Of a stretch of 5,252 bases of DNA, positions 1-5,252 are shown piece after piece. This DNA is from an uncultured Lachnospiraceae bacterium (GTDB lineage: Bacteria; Bacillota; Clostridia; Lachnospirales; Lachnospiraceae), in contig CAMWMO010000147.1 in NCBI GenBank assembly GCA_947175305.1, positions 1-5,252 on the forward strand, given 5' to 3'. Made by a program: the position numbers and the translations under genes. The first letter of the stretch is position 1. Each line of letters starts with the position of its first letter. The notes under the pieces were generated by a model that saw only the letters and a list, made by a program, of their open reading frames with translations, ran no database searches and was not told where the DNA came from.

Positions 1-1355
1 TCTGCGGACTGGATGATCCGGCTCTCCTCCGTAAGCGCTCCCTCCACCGCTGCGAGCTTATCATTCTTATCTGCAACGCTGACGTTAATCTCCTCCACAT
101 AATACTCCATGCCGAGAATCCCTTCTCTCTCACTCACTACATACACATAACTGCTCCCTCCCGGATTCTCGTGCAGAGCCAGCAAGGGAATACAGCAGGG
201 GCGTTTTTCTCCGGCTTTTGCACAGGTGATGGTTCCCGACTGTCCGGGTGTGCCCGTCTCCTCGGGAAGTCGTAAGAGGGCAGTAAAGCTGCCCGGCGCA
301 TTTTCATTCTCCACCAGATAATCCACACTTGCGTTGATTTCTCTCCTGTCTCCCAGTTTCAGCTTCACATCGTCATTTAGGTTTACATAAGTTTTCTCCT
401 CTTTGGTCAGCGTAACACGAAACTGGCAGGGCGCTTCACTGTCCGCCATAAGAAAGGAGGCCGTGTCCGGCACTCTGCCGCCCGCCTGCACATAGACGTC
501 GGTTACCATGCCGCTTAAAGGAGCCGTAATCTTTCCCTCCCCATTCAAAATCTCCTGATAAGCCGCCAGTTTCTCCTGTATGCCCGCGACCTCCGCCCGG
601 TAGACGGCAAGGGTTGCGTCCTCGTCCTCCTCAGACACGGTGTCCTCCACCCTCCGTCCGGCATCCTTCATGGTGTTGTCCCGGTTCCACTTCGCGTCCG
701 CCTCCGCATAGGCCGCCGCCTGCAATTCCTGTTTCAGCCTTTCCTCCTCCTGCTCTCTGGCTTCCCGCTCCGCCTCCAGCTCCTCCGCCGATTTGGACTC
801 TCCGTTCTCTTTTTTCCAGTCTCCCTCATGGGCACGGTTCTCGGCCTGCAGTTCTTCCAGAGCCTCCTCGGCCTGCGCCACATTCTCGGCGGCCCTGCCC
901 ACAAGGGTATCCTGATATCTGGCAAGAGCATCGTAATCCTCTCTGGCCCTGGCCTCATCCAACGCCTTTTTTTCCTGCGCAAGCTCTCTGTTGTGCAAAA
1001 TCGCGTCAATCTGTAACTGGGTTTTCTGACAGGCCAGCTCCTGATCCGCCATAATCTCCTTCATATCTTCCAGATCCACCGTAAAGAGAAGATCGCCCTC
1101 CTCCACCCTGTCGCCGGTCTGCACAAAAACTTCCACCACCCGAAGGCCGTTCAAAACCGTCACCGGCAGTTTGGAACCGGCCTCCACAATGCCCTCGGCC
1201 TCCACCACATGCTCGATATATTTGGAATCCGCTCTGCAGGTGGTCACCATAGGCAGCCTGGATGCGTATATGCTCTTAGAAATAAGTGTGCACAGCCACA
1301 TAAAAACCAGAAAAAATATTAACCCCGCACCGATTTTCTTTTTTCTTTTATCCAT
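1..1355 (-). CDS. HlyD/MacA-family membrane-fusion (periplasmic adaptor) protein, 3' end outside the window
   Basis: Membrane-fusion adaptors of this family join an inner-membrane pump, often a MacB-type ABC transporter, to its extracytoplasmic path; in Gram-positive cells they act on the outer face of the membrane. The frame is open from ATG at 1355 to the window edge, 451 codons without a stop. A basic N-terminus (MDKRKKK) precedes one membrane segment (about residues 8-25). The first lipoyl-like half is at about 73-92 (VVEVFVQTGDRVEEGDLLF). A long, very charged helical region runs from about 95 to 272. The second lipoyl half starts at 276 (ITAPLSGMVTDVYVQAGGRV). Beta-barrel and membrane-proximal segments follow, with the typical IPLLAL and a late TEESRII resembling the family's usual GLxEGDxVI ending, so probably only a few dozen residues are missing. 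AAGGAG lies 8 bases before the ATG, overlapping the end of the upstream permease gene, which implies coupled translation. The family call is firm; the partner pump and cargo are unknown. Confidence 0.9.
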   Translation of the reverse strand, partial: MDKRKKKIGAGLIFFLVFMWLCTLISKSIYASRLPMVTTCRADSKYIEHVVEAEGIVEAGSKLPVTVLNGLRVVEVFVQTGDRVEEGDLLFTVDLEDMKEIMADQELACQKTQLQIDAILHNRELAQEKKALDEARAREDYDALARYQDTLVGRAAENVAQAEEALEELQAENRAHEGDWKKENGESKSAEELEAEREAREQEEERLKQELQAAAYAEADAKWNRDNTMKDAGRRVEDTVSEEDEDATLAVYRAEVAGIQEKLAAYQEILNGEGKITAPLSGMVTDVYVQAGGRVPDTASFLMADSEAPCQFRVTLTKEEKTYVNLNDDVKLKLGDRREINASVDYLVENENAPGSFTALLRLPEETGTPGQSGTITCAKAGEKRPCCIPLLALHENPGGSSYVYVVSEREGILGMEYYVEEINVSVADKNDKLAAVEGALTEESRIIQSA

Positions 1356-1360
1356 ACCTC

Positions 1361-2221
1361 TCACTCCTTGAGTCCCGAATAAATAATCCCCTGCTCCAGA
1401 TAGTCCTGCCCCAGCACAAACACAAAGGCCGCCGGTATCAGGGTGATAAACGACGCGCAAAGCGCAAACCCTGCCTGCGTCCAGGAAATCTCCGGCAGAT
1501 ACAAGGAAAGGGGCCAGAGCGCCTTATCCTCCAGAAACGCCAACGGCTGTTCCATCAGATTCCAGTATTCCAAAAACCCTAACACTATGGCAGACAATAA
1601 TCCACTTTTCCCCAACGGAATACCTATTTGTATAAATATTCTCCACTCACCCGCACCGTCAATACGGGCCGCCTCAAAAAGCTGCGGCGGAATCGCCCGG
1701 AAACCACCGTATGATAAAAAAATCGGAAAGGTGGAAAAGACAGCCGGCAGAATGATGGCGGAATGGGTATTCATTAGAGAAAATCTGTCAAGCACCAGAT
1801 AGCTGGAAAGCATGGTCACCTGAAAGGGCAAAAGCATCAGCACCACATAGAGCGCAAACAGCGCTCTGCTCCCCCTCACCTGATAGGCGGCAAAGGCCCA
1901 GGCTGCCGGCACGCCCACAAACATCTGTCCCGCCAATATGCATCCTACCATCTTAATGGAATTCCAAAACAGGACGAAAAACTGCGGCGTCATAAAAAGC
2001 AGTTTGCCGTAATTTTCAAAAGTCGGATAATCAGGCATGATCTTCCAGCTGATATAATCCAGCGCATCGGAAAATATCGGCGAAAGGTGCTGCCTCAGTT
2101 CTCCGTTGCTCATCACCGATCCCGTCACCAGCATAATGATCGGCAGACACACGAATACCGCCGGCAGCAAAAGAAGAAATGCTATAAATTCACGCTTTAT
2201 ATGCTTTATTTTTTTACTCAT
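1361..2221 (-). CDS. Carbohydrate-type ABC transporter permease (CUT1, MalG-like second permease)
   Basis: This is an inner-membrane subunit of a binding-protein-dependent importer, probably for a sugar or oligosaccharide. The protein has 286 residues, normal for the MalG/LacG/AraQ-type subunit. Likely membrane segments are at about 11-34, 82-110, 117-137, 152-172, 205-222 and 252-270. The cytoplasmic EAA loop that contacts the ATPase is clear at 183-202 (EAARIDGAGEWRIFIQIGIP), with the conserved Gly at 189 and the Ile-Pro at 201-202. The C-terminus (QGIIYSGLKE) matches the position of the family's usual QGxxxGAxKG tail. The ATG at 2221 is chosen because it opens a short basic segment before the first membrane helix and has GGGAGGG 9 bases upstream. 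It follows the binding-protein gene by 74 bases and runs 5 bases short of the adaptor gene. It should pair with the other permease in this window. The substrate cannot be read from the sequence. Confidence 0.93.
   Translation of the reverse strand: MSKKIKHIKREFIAFLLLLPAVFVCLPIIMLVTGSVMSNGELRQHLSPIFSDALDYISWKIMPDYPTFENYGKLLFMTPQFFVLFWNSIKMVGCILAGQMFVGVPAAWAFAAYQVRGSRALFALYVVLMLLPFQVTMLSSYLVLDRFSLMNTHSAIILPAVFSTFPIFLSYGGFRAIPPQLFEAARIDGAGEWRIFIQIGIPLGKSGLLSAIVLGFLEYWNLMEQPLAFLEDKALWPLSLYLPEISWTQAGFALCASFITLIPAAFVFVLGQDYLEQGIIYSGLKE
1364..1369 (-). promoter_or_regulatory. Ribosome binding site of the adaptor gene, inside the end of the permease gene
   Basis: On the minus strand AAGGAG sits 8 bases before the ATG at 1355. 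It is formed by the last two sense codons (Lys-Glu) of the upstream permease, whose TGA is at 1363-1361. Ribosomes finishing the permease end almost on this site, so the two genes are probably translationally coupled. This site also fixes the adaptor start. Confidence 0.85.
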
Positions 2222-2230
2222 AATTCTTTG

Positions 2231-2237
2231 CCCTCCC
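2231..2237 (-). promoter_or_regulatory. Ribosome binding site of the second permease gene
   Basis: GGGAGGG on the minus strand lies 9 bases before the ATG at 2221, a strong match to the Shine-Dalgarno consensus. Its 5' half falls in one arm of the possible hairpin at 2234-2268. Confidence 0.75.
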
Positions 2238-2268
2238 GGGTTTGGAGATTCAGAAAATATTCCCGGAA
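2234..2268 (-). promoter_or_regulatory. Possible RNA hairpin touching the permease ribosome binding site
   Basis: In the transcript, TTCCGGG (2268-2262) can pair with CCCGGGA (2240-2234): five GC pairs, one U-G and one A-U, closing a 21-base loop. The 3' arm covers the first part of the Shine-Dalgarno GGGAGGG (2237-2231). A competing five-pair stem, GATTC (2270-2266) with GAATC (2251-2247), uses part of the same 5' arm, so the two structures exclude each other. It could tune the permease level relative to the binding protein. The stems are short and could be chance. No U-tract follows, so it is not an intrinsic terminator. Confidence 0.3.
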
Positions 2269-2295
2269 TCTTTTCACTAAAACAACACTTTGTTT

Positions 2296-4611
2296 TTATT
2301 CTGCCATGAAAATCGCCAGCTTCTTCTCGATCTCACTTACCGCTTCCTCCAGACTGATGTTCCCACACATATACTCAGTACCGGCTTCATATACGGTTTC
2401 CTCCAGCAAAGTATTCTCTATGTAAGGCGTATCTGCCGTTTCAATGCATTTCCTTAATCTGGCAATCTGTTCCTCATCCGGCCAATAAATATCCAGACTG
2501 ACACGTAATCCATCTTTGTCAGACATTTCCAACATCCCGCATGTTCCCTCCGTGCGGCCCTGGCTTCCGTCATATATAAAGTCTTCATCAAATGCCGCCT
2601 GATTCACTGCAAATCCATTAAACAGATAGGACTGGTTTTCTTTACTAAGACATCCTCTTATAAACTCCTCCGCCTTATCCGCAGACGCTGACATTGCGTT
2701 AATCCCCACCATTGTTTGTGCAAGAAACACCTTGCTGCTTTGGCCATTCATAGGAATCCATTCATCATTTTCATATTTTTCAATTTTTCTTACGGAATTC
2801 AGGTGTCCAAATCCATAATTAGTGTACACCGTGCCGCCTGTGATATGAGTCTGCCCTAAAAAACGGCTCGTAACATCTGTGGTTCTCCCTCCCATATGCT
2901 CTTGATCCCATAAAGGATAAACTCCATGAAACCAAGTTGTTTCTTCCGTAAGTCCGTCCATCTGCGCATCATAAATTCTTTTCATCTGCGTCAGAAATTC
3001 CGCAATCGCTCCCATGTCAATTGTACCGTTTTCCGCCGTCCATGCCGGCGTTGAAACCATAGAGAACAGATACATGATTTCTCTTTCCGAATACACACCT
3101 AATAAATCATGTTCTTCTTCCGGATATTCCTTCCGCAGTTCCTCCACTATATCGGCAATCCCCTCCAGATTATCTGCCCCGGCAATATATTCCTTATCTC
3201 CATACATTACCGGAATCTGTATTTCGATGGGCATTACATATAGTTTGTCCTCTGTTTTCATGGCATCCATAATATTCGTAAACAGCGCTTCTTCACCGCT
3301 TAAATTATAAAGAATCGGGCCCATATCAAGAAGCAGCCCCTTTTCAATATAGGAATCAAGCGGCATATTGTCCAACACTAATACATCGGGACCCTCTCCT
3401 GCCATGATTTTGGTATTCAGTTTTTTCAGCGTATCATCTCTTGTGACAGCAATTCCATCCTCCATACCGATTTCATATTCTACCCAAACCTCCGGATTTT
3501 TTATCTGGTACAAAGAAATCATCTGCCGTATCGTATCGTTTTTCTGCAGGCTGTAAACTTTAAGTTTCTCATTCGGCACAGTAGGGATATCCGGATTATA
3601 AACATAGCGAACCGCTCCCTTACCGCTAAACAACGTCACAAAGTCATCGTCTTCCAGTTTGATCATGCCACACACTTGATTAGAAGGATCATTAAAGGTG
3701 GTAAGTTTTCCGTCTATGACCTGTTCCATGGCACTGCCGCCTATTACATGACGGTGCAGCCCCTTTTGACCCGCCAGATAAATGACTCCTTGCTCTTCCA
3801 GGAAGAAATACATATCATATCCTTCACTATTCGTCCTGTCTTCATAATTTTCACTCACAAACTCCTTTAAAACTTCATCCTCAATGTACTGCTTCTTCTC
3901 CATATCATAAATAAGGAGCTCACTATGCATACCTCCATCCATTACCATAAGATTCTGCTGACACTGAATCAAACGTGGATGATAAGCGGAATCAAGTTCC
4001 AAAAACAGTTCAATGTTTCCGTCCTCCCAGGCTTCATAAATATTGGAACCTCCTGTACTCACAAAAATCCTTCCTGTATCCGATATCCACACACCGACCG
4101 GATCCCCATCCTCTGCCGTAACGGGAATATTTATGGTAATCTCAGTACCGTCAGGTTTGATCAGACAAAGTCTTGGATTTAGTTCACCCTGCTCATGAGC
4201 TTTCTCATAATCATCATAAATAATGGCAATCGTATGATCAGCCCCGGTTGCCACATCATAAACCAAACTCTTATTTTCCCATATTCCGCTGCCTGTTATG
4301 CTCTCGTCAACTTCCCATGTCACTCCGTTATCCTTTGAAATATATAACGGGGAATAGGACTTACATATGACTAAGCTCCCATCCTCTAATCGAGAAATTT
4401 TCGCTATATAAACCTCATCCGGTAAACTCGCAGTTTCTTCCACATAACGCCCCATTGCCGTAACCTCTGAGGACGCCTGTGCATTCTGCTCATTTCCATC
4501 ACTATTTTCCGAAATTTCTTCTCCATTTCCACATCCGCTAAGCAATATCAGCAGCATAGAAACCGACAACAGCATTGATAATAATTTGTTCGCTCCCCTT
4601 TTTGTTTTCAT
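2296..4611 (-). CDS. Lipoprotein solute-binding protein with an N-terminal beta-propeller-like domain
   Basis: This surface lipoprotein probably captures a sugar-type ligand for the permeases encoded on either side. It has 771 residues against roughly 400-550 for ordinary family 1 binding proteins. The signal peptide has a basic start, a hydrophobic core at 10-24 and the lipobox LSGC, with lipidated Cys27. Residues about 30-60 are a polar linker. Residues about 65-340 hold some six repeats of short beta strands separated by DG or GG turns; one is an exact Asp-box, SKDNGVTW at 92-99, as in sialidase-type propellers. The binding fold follows from about 349: MISLYQIKNPEVWVEYEI, then AGEGPDVLVLDNMPLDSYIEKG with the typical GPDV at 407-410, then KLYVMPIEIQIPVMY, and a C-terminal VFLAQTMVGINA and KAEEFIRGCLSKENQ. 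The start at 4611 is set by the signal peptide and GAGGGG 9 bases upstream; the frame stays open to 4755 but that extension overlaps the upstream permease. The binding-protein call is firm, the propeller call moderate, the ligand unknown. Confidence 0.92.
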   Translation of the reverse strand: MKTKRGANKLLSMLLSVSMLLILLSGCGNGEEISENSDGNEQNAQASSEVTAMGRYVEETASLPDEVYIAKISRLEDGSLVICKSYSPLYISKDNGVTWEVDESITGSGIWENKSLVYDVATGADHTIAIIYDDYEKAHEQGELNPRLCLIKPDGTEITINIPVTAEDGDPVGVWISDTGRIFVSTGGSNIYEAWEDGNIELFLELDSAYHPRLIQCQQNLMVMDGGMHSELLIYDMEKKQYIEDEVLKEFVSENYEDRTNSEGYDMYFFLEEQGVIYLAGQKGLHRHVIGGSAMEQVIDGKLTTFNDPSNQVCGMIKLEDDDFVTLFSGKGAVRYVYNPDIPTVPNEKLKVYSLQKNDTIRQMISLYQIKNPEVWVEYEIGMEDGIAVTRDDTLKKLNTKIMAGEGPDVLVLDNMPLDSYIEKGLLLDMGPILYNLSGEEALFTNIMDAMKTEDKLYVMPIEIQIPVMYGDKEYIAGADNLEGIADIVEELRKEYPEEEHDLLGVYSEREIMYLFSMVSTPAWTAENGTIDMGAIAEFLTQMKRIYDAQMDGLTEETTWFHGVYPLWDQEHMGGRTTDVTSRFLGQTHITGGTVYTNYGFGHLNSVRKIEKYENDEWIPMNGQSSKVFLAQTMVGINAMSASADKAEEFIRGCLSKENQSYLFNGFAVNQAAFDEDFIYDGSQGRTEGTCGMLEMSDKDGLRVSLDIYWPDEEQIARLRKCIETADTPYIENTLLEETVYEAGTEYMCGNISLEEAVSEIEKKLAIFMAE
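3592..4419 (-). other. Beta-propeller-like region of the binding protein (residues about 65-340)
   Basis: This part of the lipoprotein has no counterpart in standard solute-binding proteins. Strand-turn-strand units can be seen near residues 66-100 (SRLEDGSLVICKS, then LYISKDNGVTWE), 115-150, 173-205 (VWISDTGRIFVSTGG), 213-243 (NLMVMDGGMHSELLIYD), 267-300 (FFLEEQGVIYLAGQKG) and 314-340. Only the first has a strict Asp-box (S92, D94, G96, T98, W99); the others are degenerate. Such propellers commonly bind glycans, proteins or cell wall material, so it could hold a second ligand or dock a partner. Blade number is an estimate by eye. Confidence 0.6.
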
Positions 4612-4620
4612 ACTCTTCTT

Positions 4621-4626
4621 CCCCTC
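4621..4626 (-). promoter_or_regulatory. Ribosome binding site of the solute-binding protein gene
   Basis: GAGGGG on the minus strand lies 9 bases before the ATG at 4611. Together with the lipoprotein signal peptide it supports that start rather than in-frame codons further upstream. The 46-base gap to the previous stop shows no promoter or terminator. Confidence 0.7.
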
Positions 4627-4657
4627 ATAATTCGGACAAGTTTTTCTTTTTATATTG

Positions 4658-5252
4658 CTATTCTCTGCTGTCCCATAAATATTGCAATAGCATGATACCC
4701 GCAAATAAAACTCCACCCACGCATACGGTTGCCGCCGCCATCTTATCAAAATCAAGATTCACAAACCAGTTATTGAACAAATGCTGCAATAGGTACATAT
4801 CCTGTTCCGGGTATGCTCCGGCTACCAGATAAGCCTCCCGATAGATCTTAAATGAATTAAGGATCGAAAGGATTACAATCGTGTACAGGCTCCCTTTCAG
4901 ATTCGGAAGCACAATTTTAAAAAAGCATTGCCGCTCGGATGCGCCGTCCACTCTCGCCGCCTCCAGCATCTCATACGGGATCCCCAAAATCCCCGCCAGC
5001 CACAACACGACCGTATAGCCCGCATTTTTCCATATGTAACTGAATACCAATACCCAGAAAGAAGCACTGCTGCCCAGATAATCCGTATGAATCTCCCCCC
5101 ACAAGCCCGTCATTTCTCCCAGTCTCGTAAGCACCAGATTAAAGAAACCCTGCTTGTAGAAAGCCATCTTCCACACAATAACGATCGTCGCCGTGGGCAT
5201 GGCCAGGGGAAACAAATACAATGATTTGATCATCCCGGCGCTTTTCAACTTG
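4658..5252 (-). CDS. Carbohydrate-type ABC transporter permease (CUT1, MalF-like first permease), 5' end outside the window
   Basis: This is an inner-membrane subunit of a binding-protein-dependent sugar importer. Only the last 197 codons and the TAG stop (4660-4658) are present. Compared with the usual 290-310 residues, about 100 N-terminal residues, including the first membrane helices, lie past base 5252. The visible part begins in the family's typical stretch before the third helix (SLYLFPLAMPTATIVIVWKM), followed by membrane segments encoded near 5065-4985, 4890-4840 and 4740-4673. The EAA loop is clear at 4963-4904 (EAARVDGASERQCFFKIVLP), with the conserved Gly and the Leu-Pro pair. It differs enough from the loop of the second permease to suggest the normal two-permease heterodimer. 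The internal TTG at 5248 and ATG at 5230 are not the true start, because reading is open to the edge and the family needs the upstream helices. The binding-protein gene begins 46 bases downstream. Confidence 0.92.
   Translation of the reverse strand, partial: KLKSAGMIKSLYLFPLAMPTATIVIVWKMAFYKQGFFNLVLTRLGEMTGLWGEIHTDYLGSSASFWVLVFSYIWKNAGYTVVLWLAGILGIPYEMLEAARVDGASERQCFFKIVLPNLKGSLYTIVILSILNSFKIYREAYLVAGAYPEQDMYLLQHLFNNWFVNLDFDKMAAATVCVGGVLFAGIMLLQYLWDSRE

Noticed and set aside
734..1009. Minus-strand open frame inside the adaptor in another reading frame
   Set aside because: Arg-rich shadow of the GC-rich adaptor sequence. The adaptor frame carries the recognisable lipoyl and coiled-coil motifs and is open for 451 codons.
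614..1054. Plus-strand open frame of 146 codons opposite the adaptor gene
   Set aside because: Its product is a low-complexity Pro/Arg/Ser-rich string, as expected opposite Glu/Ala-rich coding sequence; it is a shadow of the adaptor.
1443..1802. Plus-strand open frame of 119 codons opposite the second permease
   Set aside because: The minus-strand permease has clear family motifs here, and the plus-strand product shows no domain.
2222..2295. Internal promoter in the gap before the second permease
   Set aside because: A TTGTTT-like element is followed at 17 bases only by a poor -10 match (GAATAT), and better AT-rich matches are spaced 19-20 bases away.
4641..4652. T-rich run in the gap before the binding-protein gene as a terminator
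   Set aside because: It is a T-run only on the plus strand, where nothing is transcribed; on the coding strand it is A-rich, and no hairpin stands before it.
4612..4755. In-frame upstream extension of the binding protein to an ATG at 4755
   Set aside because: It would overlap the upstream permease by about 98 bases and place 48 polar residues before a good lipoprotein signal peptide. The ATG at 4611 has its own ribosome binding site.
5228..5248. Start of the first permease at TTG 5248 or ATG 5230
   Set aside because: The frame is open to the window edge and the visible protein begins in mid-domain, lacking the first helices every member of the family has.

Overview
The window is densely coding and every supported gene lies on the minus strand, so transcription runs from base 5252 down to base 1. 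I read four genes: the 3' part of a sugar-type ABC permease (5252-4658, 5' end outside the window), a large lipoprotein solute-binding protein (4611-2296), a second sugar-type ABC permease (2221-1361), and the 5' part of an HlyD/MacA-type membrane-fusion adaptor (1355-1, 3' end outside the window). The gaps between genes are 46, 74 and 5 bases. I see no convincing internal promoter or terminator, so the four genes probably share one transcript.

The organism is most likely a low-to-moderate-GC Gram-positive anaerobe of the Clostridia, perhaps Lachnospiraceae. The reasons are strong purine-rich Shine-Dalgarno sites, a lipoprotein signal peptide ending in LLSGC, a CUT1-type ABC importer with no ATPase gene beside it, and an HlyD-like adaptor of the kind that occurs in Firmicutes. 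This assignment is inference from style, not from a marker gene.

The two permeases and the binding protein make up the membrane and capture parts of a carbohydrate-type ABC importer. Both permeases carry the EAA loop that docks onto the ATPase, and the ATPase itself must be encoded elsewhere. The binding protein is unusual: about 300 residues of beta-propeller-like sequence, including one exact Asp-box (BNR) motif, sit between the lipid anchor and the ordinary solute-binding fold. The order is also unusual, because the binding protein gene lies between the two permease genes.

The adaptor gene starts 5 bases after the second permease stops, and its ribosome binding site lies inside the permease's last codons. 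An import system is therefore translationally coupled to a component normally used for export. The most interesting possibility is that this is one locus in which a propeller-bearing surface lipoprotein and importer work with an efflux or secretion pump encoded just past base 1. The sequence shows the arrangement; the functional link is inference.
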